Positions 17,341 through 27,095 are shown, numbered from the stretch's first letter. The stretch: 64,000 bases of DNA from Psychrobacter sp. PL19 (GCF_017875835.1 NZ_JAGING010000001.1:2480001-2544000); one strand, 5' to 3'. The notes: generated by a model from the letters alone, not told the origin. Program-made: numbers and translations.

Positions 17341-17828
17341 ATAGTCACTTGCGATACTGCACGTAACAGTACTGCATTACCAGTTGGTGAGGTCAGCGTC
17401 ACTCGTGAGGTCGTCACAAATGAAACATTTCTCCCCTCTTTTACCCAGCTTTCGTTTGTCGTTACATTGGCTTTGGCCTGCACTCCAGTAATGACAATGT
17501 TATCGATAGTGATGTCGTAGCGATAGTTCGACGTTTGATTCCAGCTATTTTGCAATAACTTTAAGTAGGCATCTTTGTCTAAGCTAGTAGACTTGCCTTT
17601 TCTTGATAATGAAATAAGCGCATCATCAGAAACTAAGCTTGCCACTTGGCTAATATTTTGGCTGTTGGCCGCTGACTTCATAGCCGTTGCATAGCTTTGT
17701 ACCGCGCCTTGGGTCATCGGTGCCGCTTGAGCACTGATGCTGGCGGTACTTGCTATCGCCACTACAGCGGTCGCGCTAGCAGACTTAATAAACAGAGCCA
17801 ACAGCCCTTTTTCCCATAGTCGTTTCAT
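17334..17828 (-). CDS. Exported NTF2-like protein of unknown function
   Basis: A 164-residue protein with a signal peptide (about 1-37: basic MKRLWEKG, a hydrophobic stretch, and cleavage near ISAQAAP). The remainder resembles NTF2/SnoaL-type folds by its pattern: a helical start (VQSYATAMKSAANSQNISQVASLVSDDALISL), then four to five beta strands ending in a Val/Thr-rich sheet. No catalytic residues are evident. The start at 17828 is chosen because AAGGA lies 5 bases before it; an in-frame extension to 17864 lacks such a site and is improbable. It lies just upstream of mltD on the same strand, perhaps sharing envelope function. Confidence 0.7.
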   Translation of the reverse strand: MKRLWEKGLLALFIKSASATAVVAIASTASISAQAAPMTQGAVQSYATAMKSAANSQNISQVASLVSDDALISLSRKGKSTSLDKDAYLKLLQNSWNQTSNYRYDITIDNIVITGVQAKANVTTNESWVKEGRNVSFVTTSRVTLTSPTGNAVLLRAVSQVTIE

Positions 17829-18340
17829 CATATTCCTTAGTCGAATAGGCCTTAGCGAGATCATACTCGTAATTGTAGTTAATCAAGGATTTTCTTTTAT
17901 TTGAGATTTGATTGACGTTACTGGTGTTCAAATGACGCTTTTTTAAATTGCTTAGAGATCTATTTATTTTTTAGTCGAGTAGTTTTGATTAATGCTTGTA
18001 ATTAGTATTTGCACAAGCGACGGTGTTTGTACCATGATTCTGAGTGCCTATATATTGCTGATTGACTATATTTTAATGTCTATGCCAGCATACTGCAGCG
18101 CTAGAAATTAATTTGTTACAATTTAGAGCTTCAGACTATCATCAAATCCTCACAGCTGTGTGACGGCATGTGTCGTTCTTGCATATATTATGAGGTAAAT
18201 ATCATTGGCAACAGCCAGCGTTTCATCTTCTACTGGCCACTGCTTTTGTTGTCTCACTCATAATAATACTATTGTTAGATTAGGTTTGAGTGAAGCTCTA
18301 GTTGGTGCGGTCGCTTTGGAGTTTGACCTCAAAGTTTAGT
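17829..18340. other. Intergenic region without a gene
   Basis: About 500 bases of AT-rich DNA between the NTF2-like gene and the CNNM-type gene. The SD AAGGA of the former lies at its edge. I see no convincing gene, RNA or clean terminator. Confidence 0.5.
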
Positions 18341-19546
18341 TTAAGTATTACCATTATCATATTCTTCGTCGTCACTAAGCTTCATACCTAGACGCTCTAC
18401 GCGCCTATCCATCATTTGCCGTGCCAACGCCTGCATGTCCTCTACGCGGTCTATTTCATCGACAATTTCAAGACCTAACAAGGTTTCAAGCACATCCTCT
18501 AAGGTAACCAGCCCTTTTACTTCACCGTACTCGCCAACGGTAACAGCGATATGAATCCGATTTTTTAGCATCAAGTCTAATAAATCAAACAGCTTCATTT
18601 TTGAGAATACATAAGTAATCTCCCGCTGAAACTGAATCAGTGGCTTATGCATAGCATGATTGACCTTCGCTAATAGCATATCGGTTTTTAATACAAAGCC
18701 CGTGATATTATCGAGATCGCCATCATAAATTGGCAATCGCGAAAAGGTTAATTTGGGTCGATCTGCCATCACATCAGCGATAGTCTTGGTCTGCTCAAAC
18801 GCCAGCATTACAGAGCGTGGGGTCATAATATCTTCAACCTTAATCGCGCCAAACGCTAATAAGTTACGAATAATGCGCGCCTCTAGCGGATCGATGTGTC
18901 CTGCTTCCTCACCGATACTGGCCAAGGCAGAAAACTCACGGCGACTAAAGACATCAGCTTCTTTACCGCGCACCAAGAATTTAGTCAGGCGCTCAGACAA
19001 CCAGATGATAGGATATAAAAGAATAATAATACCGCGTACAAAATAGGTCACCAAACCGCTCAATTGCCGCCAATACATTGTCCCTAGTGTTTTTGGGATA
19101 ATCTCTGAGAATATCAAAATGGCAAAAGTCATAACCGCAGAGAACACCCCAAACCAAGCACTACCGAAGACGATAGTTGCCTGCGCACCTGCACCAATAG
19201 AGCCTAAGGTGTGAGCCATGGTATTCAAGGTCAAAATAGCGGCTAGCGACTGATCGATATTATCGACTTTTAGGCGTTTTAGCATATTCGCTTTTTTGGG
19301 ATTATTTTCCTGGACGTCAGCGATATATGACGGGGTCATGGTCAGTAATGCGGCTTCTGCCAATGAGCAGATAAATGAAATCCCAATGGCGATCAAAACG
19401 AACAACAACAGGAATAATACGTTAGCTGTCGTCGGCTCTGCTAGAGTTTCAACTGCCAGTGCAGGATGAGGCAACATCATCAATAATATTGCCAACAGTA
19501 AAGTTGCAGATACTCCTATAACGCCAAAACGGGCGTGATATCGCAT
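18341..19546 (-). CDS. CNNM/CorC-type membrane protein with CBS domains
   Basis: A member of the HlyC/CorC (UPF0053) family, linked to magnesium or cobalt transport. The DUF21 (CNNM) membrane domain spans roughly the first 200 residues: VLFLLLFVLIAIGISFICSLAEAALLT is TM1, and ILIFSEIIPKTLGTMYW is a hallmark. Two CBS domains follow (starting DIMTPRSVMLAFEQ and ending GLVTLEDVLETLLG), with an acidic C-terminus. The C-terminal CorC domain of longer relatives is absent. The frame stays open to 19687 (TTG), adding 47 Phe/Leu/Arg-rich residues, but no good ribosome binding site supports either start. The ATG at 19546 gives a normal N-terminus directly before a signal-like hydrophobic segment. Confidence 0.85.
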   Translation of the reverse strand: MRYHARFGVIGVSATLLLAILLMMLPHPALAVETLAEPTTANVLFLLLFVLIAIGISFICSLAEAALLTMTPSYIADVQENNPKKANMLKRLKVDNIDQSLAAILTLNTMAHTLGSIGAGAQATIVFGSAWFGVFSAVMTFAILIFSEIIPKTLGTMYWRQLSGLVTYFVRGIIILLYPIIWLSERLTKFLVRGKEADVFSRREFSALASIGEEAGHIDPLEARIIRNLLAFGAIKVEDIMTPRSVMLAFEQTKTIADVMADRPKLTFSRLPIYDGDLDNITGFVLKTDMLLAKVNHAMHKPLIQFQREITYVFSKMKLFDLLDLMLKNRIHIAVTVGEYGEVKGLVTLEDVLETLLGLEIVDEIDRVEDMQALARQMMDRRVERLGMKLSDDEEYDNGNT

Positions 19547-20169
19547 CGCCGGGGGAGGTTTAGCAGACGCTTCTTTACGATAAGCGCGTGGACGACACAA
19601 ACGTGGTGTAAACAAAAAAGTGGGGAACAAGTTGGGTAACCTAAACAAAGAGAGAAAACGAAAAAGGATAAAATACGGGACAAGCAATTACTTTACATAC
19701 AATAAAAAAACTACTATCTAATATAATAATGTTATTGGATATCACTAAGCAATTTTTGTTAAATTTAACAGTAATAAGTGCAGCAATTTGATATTAGCAT
19801 TGATACTAAGGTTTAACAATAATTTGTCATGCTATCTACTTTTTTTGAGTAAAACAATCTACTATAGAAAGATAGTAGCAAAGTGAGTATGGCTACTAAC
19901 ATTATTGCAGTCTATCACCATAATCAGTGCCTTTCATTAGTGCCTTTGATATCAATGTACAAATCTAATAGCTGTCTGCTAAGGTGTTTTTACATAGTGA
20001 TCTTATTGCTTTTAGCCACCCAAAAGGATTGTCCTGATAGGTATCGGCTGATAGTATGCCGGTCTGTCAAGAAAAATACGCTCATCCCATGATTAACAGT
20101 TACCAAGTATGGGATTTTTTGTTACTATGCGTCTAATTTTATTATTGTCTATTATTCATTGAGAGAGAT
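19547..20169. other. Divergent intergenic region before yajC
   Basis: AT-rich and apparently non-coding. ATCCCAT and ATGGGAT (about 20084-20114) flank a long loop followed by T, which could be a weak terminator. A 69-codon frame at 19883-20092 has no ribosome binding site or family likeness. Promoters for both divergent genes should lie here, but none stands out. Confidence 0.4.
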
Positions 20170-20448
20170 ATGGAACAATTTGGTCAAATCTTATTACCAG
20201 TAGCATTTTTTGCCATTTTTTACTTTTTGGTGATCCGTCCACAATCTAAACGTACTAAAGAACATCGCGCGATGGTCAGTTCTTTGACGGTTGGCAGTGA
20301 AGTAATCTTTGCCGGCGGTTTGATGGGTCGTATCAAAGACCTTGAAGAGGTCTATGCTGTTGTTAGCTTAAACAATAATACCGATGTTAAGGTACAGCGC
20401 GCGTCTGTGATTTCAGTATTGCCTAAAGGCACTATTGAGAGCGTATAA
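20170..20448 (+). CDS. yajC: Sec translocon accessory protein YajC
   Basis: A 92-residue inner-membrane partner of SecDF. One N-terminal transmembrane helix (about 5-25, GQILLPVAFFAIFYFLVIRPQ) is followed by the YajC signature RPQSKRTKEHRAMVSSLTVGSEVIFAGGLMGRI and a short cytoplasmic beta-domain. GAGAGAGA precedes the ATG by about 5 bases. It is the first gene before secD and secF, the usual order, but 540 bases and a terminator-like hairpin lie between yajC and secD. tgt, usually upstream, is not present. Confidence 0.95.
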   Translation: MEQFGQILLPVAFFAIFYFLVIRPQSKRTKEHRAMVSSLTVGSEVIFAGGLMGRIKDLEEVYAVVSLNNNTDVKVQRASVISVLPKGTIESV

Positions 20449-20988
20449 GTAACCGCGATAATGACTTATGGTCGTTATTAATGATTATGATTGCAGTTGT
20501 TGATAGTAATAATTGATCACGATCAGATTTGATTGCTATCAGACTGCTATTAAAATCGTTGTATTTATCTATTATCATCGTATTTATAAAAATGACCGTT
20601 CATTGTTTACGGTCATTTTCCGCTGTTAGTCAGTCAAATAAAGCGGCAGCACAGCCGGACAAGCTTCAAATAGCAGACTTATCGCTATACATTGTGACCT
20701 TAGAAATAGCCTAATTTATCGTTTTAAAGGCTGTATAACCTTTAATAAAATGTTTAAAGATAAATTAAATAGTTATATTGGGAAGCGATATCGCTTTACA
20801 CCCTATAGTATTTTATACGCTACCGTTCTACGCTCTATTATCATAGCGGATGGTCGCGATGGTGGACAATTGCAAATGATAAAGGTGCCAAATGCCAAAC
20901 ATGGCAGTTACCCATTGCAATCGCTAACATTCCATCTGCTGACTTGTGGCCTGTGTCGCCAGTACTTTATCAACTTAAAGAAGTGATT
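20449..20988. other. yajC-secD gap
   Basis: 540 bases of low-coding-potential sequence with one clear terminator. Two frames (20529-20714 and 20750-20986) encode no recognisable protein; the second ends next to the secD start but has no strong ribosome binding site. secD probably has its own promoter here. Confidence 0.45.
20588..20619 (+). terminator. Terminator between yajC and secD
   Basis: AAAATGACCGT pairs with ACGGTCATTTT across a 9-base loop. It suggests that yajC transcription ends before secD or is only partly read through. Confidence 0.75.
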
Positions 20989-22866
20989 ATGCAATATCCC
21001 GCTTGGAAATACGTACTCATTGCCATCGTGCTGGTCGTTGCCGGTCTGTATGCTGCACCCAACCTCTATCCTGATGAGCCTGCGGTGCAGGTTACCAGTG
21101 CAGCGGCAGGTACTCAGCTGTCTGAAGATCTCTTGATCCGGTCACAAACCTTACTACAAGAGGCTGGTGTGGACTCTCATGACGGCACTTTTGAGGGCAA
21201 TAGTGCGCTAGTACGTCTCGATAACCCAGTAGCTCAGCTCAAAGCACAAGAAGTGTTGAGGCAGAACTTGGGTGACGATTATGTAGTGGCGCTTAGCTTA
21301 GCGCAGACTACACCGCAGTGGCTGCGTGATATTGGTGCTAAACCGATGAAGCTAGGTCTTGATCTACGCGGTGGCGTACGCTTCGTACTTGAAGTGGATA
21401 TGAATAAAGCACTTGAGCAGCGTTTGACGAGTGCCAGTCGCGATGTGCGTCGTGACCTACGTGCTGAGCGTGTCGTTATTAAGGGCATTAAAACGGAAGC
21501 TCAAGGTATCGTGCTGCATTTTGCTGATACTGACAGTCGTAACCGCGCTCAAAATATCTTGCAAGGATCAGCGGGTAATGATTTCAACCTACAATCCTCT
21601 ATTGATAACCAAGGCCCTGCCCTGATTATGTCGTATAACGATGCGACCTTAGATGAAATTAATAGCTACGCAGTCAACCAAAACTTGAACACTCTACGTA
21701 ACCGAATTAGTGAACTTGGCGTTGCAGAAGCGTTGGTGCAGTCACAAGGTTCTAATCGTATCGTTGTTGAGCTGCCTGGTGTGCAGGATACTGCTGAGGC
21801 CAAGCGAGTACTTGGTCGTACCGCAAACCTTGAGTTTCGAATGGTCGCCCAAGACAGCGAAAACTTCATGGGTGGTATTCCACCTGCTGGTACTGAAGCC
21901 TTCCCGTTTAGAACGCTTGATGGTCCACCAGTATTGTTAGATCGCCAAGCTATTGTCACCGGTGACAAGGTCACTAATGCTCAGTCTAGCCTTGATGAAA
22001 GTGGTCGTCCTGAAGTAAATATTACCTTGGACAGCGCGGGCGGTAAACTGATGCAAAATGCCACGCGTACCGCAGTTGGTGAGCAAATGGCAGTATTGTT
22101 CATTGAAAATAAGCAAAAAATCACCTATGAGGAAGACCCCGCTACTGGTGAGACTATTGAAATACGTACACCTTATGCTGAAACTAAAGTCATTAACCGT
22201 GCCAACATTCAAGCGGTACTCGGTTCGTCATTCCGTATCACTGGCTTAGACAGCAATGCTGAATCCGCTGAGCTGGCATTATTACTACGTTCAGGGGCAC
22301 TGGCAGCTCCAATGTATTTCGTTGAAGAACGTACGATTGGTCCGTCACTGGGCCAAGAGAATATTGATAAAGGCTTGTTTTCAACTCAAGTCGGCTATCT
22401 ATTAGTATTCGCCTTTATGATTGTCTTTTATCGTCTGTTTGGTTTGATTGCCAACGTCGCATTAGCGATTAACGTCATTATCATAATGGCGATTATGTCT
22501 ATTATAGGCTCATCGCTGACGCTACCTGGTATCGCCGGTATTGTATTGACCATTGGTATGGCGGTAGATGCCAACGTACTCATATTTGAACGTATACGTG
22601 AAGAGCTGGCAAATGGGGTCCGACCCAAATCTGCTATTACGGCAGGTTTTGATCGAGCCTTTAGTAGTGTTTTCGATGCTAACATCACTACATTATTAGT
22701 GGCCTTTATTCTATTTGCTATCGGCACCGGCCCTATTAAGGGCTTTGCAATTACTTTAGCAATCGGTATTGTCAGCTCGTTATTTACAGCGCTTTTAGTC
22801 ACACGCGCGCTGGTACAAATTGCTTACGGTAAGCGTAAATCTATCAAACGTTTGAGCATCGGTTAG
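20989..22866 (+). CDS. secD: Protein translocase subunit SecD
   Basis: SecD uses the proton gradient to help pull preproteins through SecYEG. The 625-residue protein has TM1 near residues 6-24 (WKYVLIAIVLVVAGLYAAP), the PLGLDLRGGVRF-type motif (MKLGLDLRGGVRFVLEVDM), the large periplasmic P1 domain, then five further transmembrane helices ending in the conserved GMAVDANVLIFERIREE and FDANITTLL motifs. The ATG at 20989 is chosen over an upstream in-frame start at 20944, since it directly precedes TM1 and has AAGAAG before it. secF begins 9 bases after the stop, forming a clear operon pair. Confidence 0.97.
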   Translation: MQYPAWKYVLIAIVLVVAGLYAAPNLYPDEPAVQVTSAAAGTQLSEDLLIRSQTLLQEAGVDSHDGTFEGNSALVRLDNPVAQLKAQEVLRQNLGDDYVVALSLAQTTPQWLRDIGAKPMKLGLDLRGGVRFVLEVDMNKALEQRLTSASRDVRRDLRAERVVIKGIKTEAQGIVLHFADTDSRNRAQNILQGSAGNDFNLQSSIDNQGPALIMSYNDATLDEINSYAVNQNLNTLRNRISELGVAEALVQSQGSNRIVVELPGVQDTAEAKRVLGRTANLEFRMVAQDSENFMGGIPPAGTEAFPFRTLDGPPVLLDRQAIVTGDKVTNAQSSLDESGRPEVNITLDSAGGKLMQNATRTAVGEQMAVLFIENKQKITYEEDPATGETIEIRTPYAETKVINRANIQAVLGSSFRITGLDSNAESAELALLLRSGALAAPMYFVEERTIGPSLGQENIDKGLFSTQVGYLLVFAFMIVFYRLFGLIANVALAINVIIIMAIMSIIGSSLTLPGIAGIVLTIGMAVDANVLIFERIREELANGVRPKSAITAGFDRAFSSVFDANITTLLVAFILFAIGTGPIKGFAITLAIGIVSSLFTALLVTRALVQIAYGKRKSIKRLSIG

Positions 22867-22875
22867 GAGAAAACT

Positions 22876-24165
22876 ATGGCGATTGAACAGAAAAATCCCC
22901 CAAGAAAAGAAAATACGCCAACTTCTACTGGTTCAGGTGGTGGCTCAGACGGTAACCCGAAAGACCCAAATGATAAAACCAATCGCCGCCGTAATAAACC
23001 ACGCCGCGACGGTAAAGGCAGCAACAACCAGACCAAAGGCTCAACTAAGCAAGCATCACTAAGCAAAAAAGATAAGGCTCGCCGCAGTGGTCAAGGCAGT
23101 CAAGCGCTAACAACCCAAATGCCCGATTCTGAGGTCGATCTAGACCCTAATGAGTCGATGAATAACGCGGCTGATGATGCGGCGGCAAAAGCGGAAGGTG
23201 GTATTAAAGCCATTGGCAATCAGCGCATTATTCCTTTTATGAACATAGAAAAGCCAATGGCTATTCTATCTATTTTGCTAATAATCGGTAGTATTATTGC
23301 CATCGCCGTTAATGGTCTTAATTTAGGTCTTGATTTTACTGGTGGGGTATCTACAGATGTGCGCTACGAGCAACCTGCTGAGCAAACTGAAGTGGTTAAA
23401 GCCTTAGCAGATAATGGCTTTGACAATGCTGTCGTACAGTATCTCGGTACGCGCCAAGAGCTATTAGTGCGCTTGCCACCGCAATCGGATAATATTAATG
23501 GGCTTAATCTTTCACTCGGCAAAGCCTTAAATTTACCCAACAACAAAGCTGAAATTAGTAATGTTAATATTATTGGTAGCCAAGTCGGTAACGAAGTATA
23601 CTTAAACTCAGTGATGGCCGTGGCCTTAGCACTCGTCTCTATGCTGGGCTATGTTGCTCTGCGCTTCCAATTTAAGCTAGCGGTGGGTGCAGTAGCAGCC
23701 TTGTTCCATGATGCCATTGTAACAGTTGGAGTGTTTGCCCTGTTCGGCTTCCCATTCGACTTAACAGTTTTGGCGGCCGTACTCGCGCTCATCGGTTATT
23801 CATTGAACGATACTATCGTGGTCTATGACCGCATCCGTGAAAACTTTCGCCGTGTGCGTGGTGTAACCCCCCGCCAAACCATCGACTTGTCATTAACGGA
23901 AACCTTGCGTCGTACCATTATGACTATCTCAACAGTGATGTTGGTAGTGTTGGCTATGATGTTCTTAGGTGGTGATGGCTTATATTGGTTCGCTGTGGCC
24001 CTGTTTATTGGTCTGATCGCAGGTACTTACTCGTCAATCTATATTTCAAGCTCTATCCCCTTAGCTATGGGGCTGTCACGTGACGATTTTGTTGTGAAGG
24101 TTAAGCCTGAGTTTGAAGAAGAGATTGTTACTTTTAATGACCCAAAAATGTTCGAACAAGACTAA
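22876..24165 (+). CDS. secF: Protein translocase subunit SecF with a long basic N-terminal extension
   Basis: SecF is the partner of SecD in the proton-driven translocation motor. The conserved part starts at about residue 118 (IPFMNIEKPMAILSILLIIGS), with LGLDFTGGVSTDVRYEQ, then five further transmembrane helices with GYSLNDTIVVYDRIREN and TLRRTIMTISTVMLVVL. Total length is 429 residues against about 323 in E. coli. The surplus is residues 1-115: hydrophilic, rich in Lys, Arg, Gly, Ser and Asn, and predicted disordered and cytoplasmic. AGGAG precedes the ATG by about 7 bases, so the extension is probably translated. It may contact ribosomes or lipids; this is inference. Confidence 0.95.
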   Translation: MAIEQKNPPRKENTPTSTGSGGGSDGNPKDPNDKTNRRRNKPRRDGKGSNNQTKGSTKQASLSKKDKARRSGQGSQALTTQMPDSEVDLDPNESMNNAADDAAAKAEGGIKAIGNQRIIPFMNIEKPMAILSILLIIGSIIAIAVNGLNLGLDFTGGVSTDVRYEQPAEQTEVVKALADNGFDNAVVQYLGTRQELLVRLPPQSDNINGLNLSLGKALNLPNNKAEISNVNIIGSQVGNEVYLNSVMAVALALVSMLGYVALRFQFKLAVGAVAALFHDAIVTVGVFALFGFPFDLTVLAAVLALIGYSLNDTIVVYDRIRENFRRVRGVTPRQTIDLSLTETLRRTIMTISTVMLVVLAMMFLGGDGLYWFAVALFIGLIAGTYSSIYISSSIPLAMGLSRDDFVVKVKPEFEEEIVTFNDPKMFEQD

Positions 24166-24176
24166 TATTTTAAGAT

Positions 24177-24204
24177 TAATGTTTCAAAACTAATGTTTCA
24201 AAGC
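24177..24204. repeat. 14-bp tandem duplication after the secF stop
   Basis: TAATGTTTCAAAAC occurs twice, the second copy with one change, starting about 12 bases after the secF stop codon. Confidence 0.6.
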
Positions 24205-24265
24205 TAACATGCCAAGATAAGCATTTCACGAAGAAGTTGCTTCGAGTGGCTATAAAAAAGTGTAA

Positions 24266-24300
24266 AACAAAAGCACCTAACCCAATAGGTGCTTTTGTTT
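24266..24300 (+). terminator. Terminator after secF
   Basis: AACAAAAGCACCT pairs with AGGTGCTTTTGTT across an 8-base loop and is followed by T. It ends the secD-secF operon. Confidence 0.88.
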
Positions 24301-24440
24301 TTATACTATTTTTACTTTATAAGTTGTATGCTTTATAAGTCTTATATTTTGTTAAGCTTTAACCATCAAGCTATCTTCCCTGTAACCACATGATGTAGTA
24401 GCAGGCATATTCCCTATGTTTCCGCATAAGCGACTGTTTT

Positions 24441-25862
24441 ATGTCTTCTACTACGCCGCTGAGTACCCTGCCACCGATTGATACTCGCTACACGCGCATT
24501 ATCGCTATTGCCTTGCCGGTGTTATTGGCTAATTTAGCCATGCCACTACAAAGCGTTATTGACACCGCAATTGTGGGCAATATGAATGATACTGCCAAGT
24601 TGGCTGGTATGGGTTTGGCAATACAGCTATTGTCTTTATTGTTGGTTAGCTTTAACTTTTTGCAATACGCTTCATCCGGTCTGTCCGCACAAGCACTAGG
24701 GCAACTTGCTAATCATGATCAGGCATCGACGAGCAGTACTGCAAGTGATAAGCCGCAGATGCAATCACCCCTACTGTCTATTTTACAGCGGGCATTGCTA
24801 TTGGCTTTTATCATCGGTGGAATACTACTACTGGCAAAACCGTGGCTCATTGATTTTGGTTTACAGGCGTTATCAGCCAACCCTGAAAGCGGCGTTGCTG
24901 CAAAGACCTATCTAGATGTACGGTTTTGGGGCGTGATAGCTGAGCTAATGAACTTTGCATTTATTGGCTGGTTTGCCGGACAAGGCAAGACCCGTTATAT
25001 GCTCTATCAACAGGGGTTTATTGCGCTACTTAATATTATCCTAACCGTATTTTTTGTCTACGGTATGCAAATGGGCCTGGTAGGCGTGGCATTAGGAACG
25101 GCTATTGCCTTCTGGTTGGGGGTTGTATTGGCGTTATGGCTGAGTCGTCGTCACTTACAATTGTCTTGGCAAGCGTTCTTTACTGCGGATCCACAGCATT
25201 TCGCCAAAGAAAAAATGCTGAGGCTATTCTCACTTAATAAAGATATTTTTATTCGCACATTAATATTGACCTTAAGCTTTGCTTGGATAACCCGTTTGTC
25301 CGCTCAAAGTGGCGATTTGATACTGGCGGCCAACGCCATTTTATTACAGGTATTAAGCATTTCAGCCTTTGCCCTCGATGGTGTGGCAGTATCAGCAGAG
25401 ACCTTAAGTGGTCAGGCAGCAGGACGCCGTGATTGGGCGCGTTTTCGTATTATTGTCAAGCGCACTGGTGTGGTCAGCTACGGCCTTGCTTTAATGCTGA
25501 GCGCCATATGGTGGCTGGTAATGCCCACCTACTTACAGCTGATGACTAATATTGAGCCAGTATTTACCTTGGCTTATGAGTATCATATTTACGCGATACT
25601 GCTACCCCTAGTTGGGGTCGGGGCTTACTGGCTCGATGGAATATTTTTTGGTTTAACTGCAGGAAGTATAATCCGTAACGCCGCTCTAATATTAGCCGTG
25701 GTCTTTTTCCCACTCAGTTGGCTACTATACCAGCAATGGGCTATGACCGGCATTTGGCTCAGTGTCTGGTGCTTATTACTGCTACGATTCATTATTCTGA
25801 GTGGTTTTTTATACCGGGCGCACCTTACTGGTAGCTACGAAAAGCTACGGCCTAGTTTATGA
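24441..25862 (+). CDS. MATE family efflux transporter (DinF-like)
   Basis: A 473-residue multidrug and toxin extrusion protein that exports cationic compounds using a Na+ or H+ gradient. About twelve hydrophobic helices are arranged as two halves, with the MATE start IIAIALPVLLANLAMPLQSVIDTAIVGN (about 19-47) and the repeat-like second-half motif LILAANAILLQVLSISAFALDGVAVSAE. A polar loop near residues 95-112 (DQASTSSTASDKPQ) is variable. It resembles the DinF subgroup, whose substrates are not well defined. The product is clear; the specific substrate is not. Confidence 0.93.
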   Translation: MSSTTPLSTLPPIDTRYTRIIAIALPVLLANLAMPLQSVIDTAIVGNMNDTAKLAGMGLAIQLLSLLLVSFNFLQYASSGLSAQALGQLANHDQASTSSTASDKPQMQSPLLSILQRALLLAFIIGGILLLAKPWLIDFGLQALSANPESGVAAKTYLDVRFWGVIAELMNFAFIGWFAGQGKTRYMLYQQGFIALLNIILTVFFVYGMQMGLVGVALGTAIAFWLGVVLALWLSRRHLQLSWQAFFTADPQHFAKEKMLRLFSLNKDIFIRTLILTLSFAWITRLSAQSGDLILAANAILLQVLSISAFALDGVAVSAETLSGQAAGRRDWARFRIIVKRTGVVSYGLALMLSAIWWLVMPTYLQLMTNIEPVFTLAYEYHIYAILLPLVGVGAYWLDGIFFGLTAGSIIRNAALILAVVFFPLSWLLYQQWAMTGIWLSVWCLLLLRFIILSGFLYRAHLTGSYEKLRPSL

Positions 25863-25997
25863 AGCCTGTCCTAATTAAATAACCTGACTTCAAGCACTAG
25901 TGTTATCGAGCCAGTAAAATCACTATTCATTTAAAAAATAGTACTCTCATAAATGCAGACGAGTTAGACAACCAAGATAGACAATTTAGGACCTCAT

Positions 25998-26720
25998 GTG
26001 ACCACTCAATCTAAGCAACTACCGCAACCGACCTACCAGTGGGCTGCGGGCTTCAAAAAAAGCATTCCGGTAGCAATGGGCTATTTACCGGCAGGGATCG
26101 CCTTTGGGGTACTCGCACAAGTCGCTGGTGTGCCAATATGGGCGACTATCATGCTCAGCGTCGTATTATATGCGGGTGCTGCTCAATATGCTTGCTTGCC
26201 TATGCTAAGTGCTGGATTACCGATTGGTAGTATCGCTACTAATATCGCTGCTATTAATTTACGTCATGTGTTTTATGGCGTACCCTTGTTGCAATACTTG
26301 CCAACCAACAAGCTTGCCAAAACCTATTGTTTATTCGCGCTCACTGATGAGACCTTTTCGGTCATGACCAGTTTACCTACTGAAACACGGCAAGCGCTAA
26401 TACTGCCGGTGAGTTTATTCAACCAAAGTTGGTGGGTATTGGCAAGCGCCCTTGGCGTAATGATAGGTAGTACCCTCAATGATCTCGTACCAAACTTAGA
26501 TTTTGCCTTGATTTGTCTGTTTGTAATTTTAGCTTATGAGCAGTTCCAAAATATCAAACGTTATTTCCCCATTGGTATTGCTGTTATTGGTTTGGTTATT
26601 GCCTCGCTATTTACTAATAATTGGTTATTGCTGGTCGCTATTGCGGTTTGCATGGTGCTGATTTTGATGCGTGCATTTTGGATACAGCAGACCGTAACAG
26701 GAGACTCTAATGACCAGTAG
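25998..26720 (+). CDS. azlC: AzlC family permease, large subunit of a branched-chain amino acid exporter
   Basis: A 240-residue membrane protein of the AzlC/LIV-E family, with a conserved PVAMGYLPAGIAFGVLA start (about 24-40), ATIMLSVVLYAGAAQYACLPM and the NLRHVFYG motif (about 88-95), plus 5-6 membrane helices. The GTG start at 25998 has AGGA about 7 bases upstream. The next gene, AzlD, overlaps its end by 11 bases, so the two are translationally coupled. AzlCD-type pairs export leucine, valine or related amino acids; the actual substrate cannot be read from sequence. Confidence 0.92.
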   Translation: MTTQSKQLPQPTYQWAAGFKKSIPVAMGYLPAGIAFGVLAQVAGVPIWATIMLSVVLYAGAAQYACLPMLSAGLPIGSIATNIAAINLRHVFYGVPLLQYLPTNKLAKTYCLFALTDETFSVMTSLPTETRQALILPVSLFNQSWWVLASALGVMIGSTLNDLVPNLDFALICLFVILAYEQFQNIKRYFPIGIAVIGLVIASLFTNNWLLLVAIAVCMVLILMRAFWIQQTVTGDSNDQ

Positions 26721-27066
26721 CTACCTGATTGCCGCCACCTTTGCGATGGCAGGAGTCACCTTCATCACCCGTGCTATTCCAGCCTTGATACCACAAAAAA
26801 TGCTCGATAAGCCCTGGTTACATCGTCTTAACGAGAGTTTACCGCTATCGGTTTTGGTATTATTAATTTTAACCAGCCTTGCCTATCAAGATTTATCGCT
26901 AACCACCGGTTTAAGTAGTACGGAGCTGCATTTATTATTGGCGCAAATGGGTGCCTTGCTGTTGGTATTATTCATTTACCATGTCAGTCGTCAGCTACTA
27001 GTCAGCATGGTGGTTGGTATTGCCGCTATTAATGGGCTGCTTTGGTTATTTAGTTATGTCTTGTAA
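26710..27066 (+). CDS. azlD: AzlD family small subunit of the exporter
   Basis: A 118-residue membrane protein with four hydrophobic segments and the AzlD signature FITRAIPALIP near residues 17-27, followed by WLHRLNESLPLSVLVLLILTSL. It partners AzlC in a branched-chain amino acid efflux complex. The start overlaps the azlC end by 11 bases. The gene ends next to a duplicated 13-bp unit and then a strong terminator. Confidence 0.92.
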   Translation: MTSSYLIAATFAMAGVTFITRAIPALIPQKMLDKPWLHRLNESLPLSVLVLLILTSLAYQDLSLTTGLSSTELHLLLAQMGALLLVLFIYHVSRQLLVSMVVGIAAINGLLWLFSYVL

Positions 27067-27069
27067 AGG

Positions 27070-27095
27070 GGCTATGTAAAAAGGCTATGTAAAAA
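27070..27095. repeat. 13-bp tandem duplication after the azlD stop
   Basis: The unit GGCTATGTAAAAA is repeated twice, beginning 3-4 bases after the azlD stop codon. Confidence 0.65.

Noticed and set aside
19883..20092. A 69-codon frame upstream of yajC
   Set aside because: No ribosome binding site, no recognisable family, and composition like the surrounding intergenic DNA.
20750..20986. A 78-codon frame between yajC and secD
   Set aside because: No good ribosome binding site or protein family likeness; it probably lies in the secD leader.
24441..25862. A drug-resistance island containing the MATE gene
   Set aside because: No mobile-element signs flank it and composition matches its neighbours.
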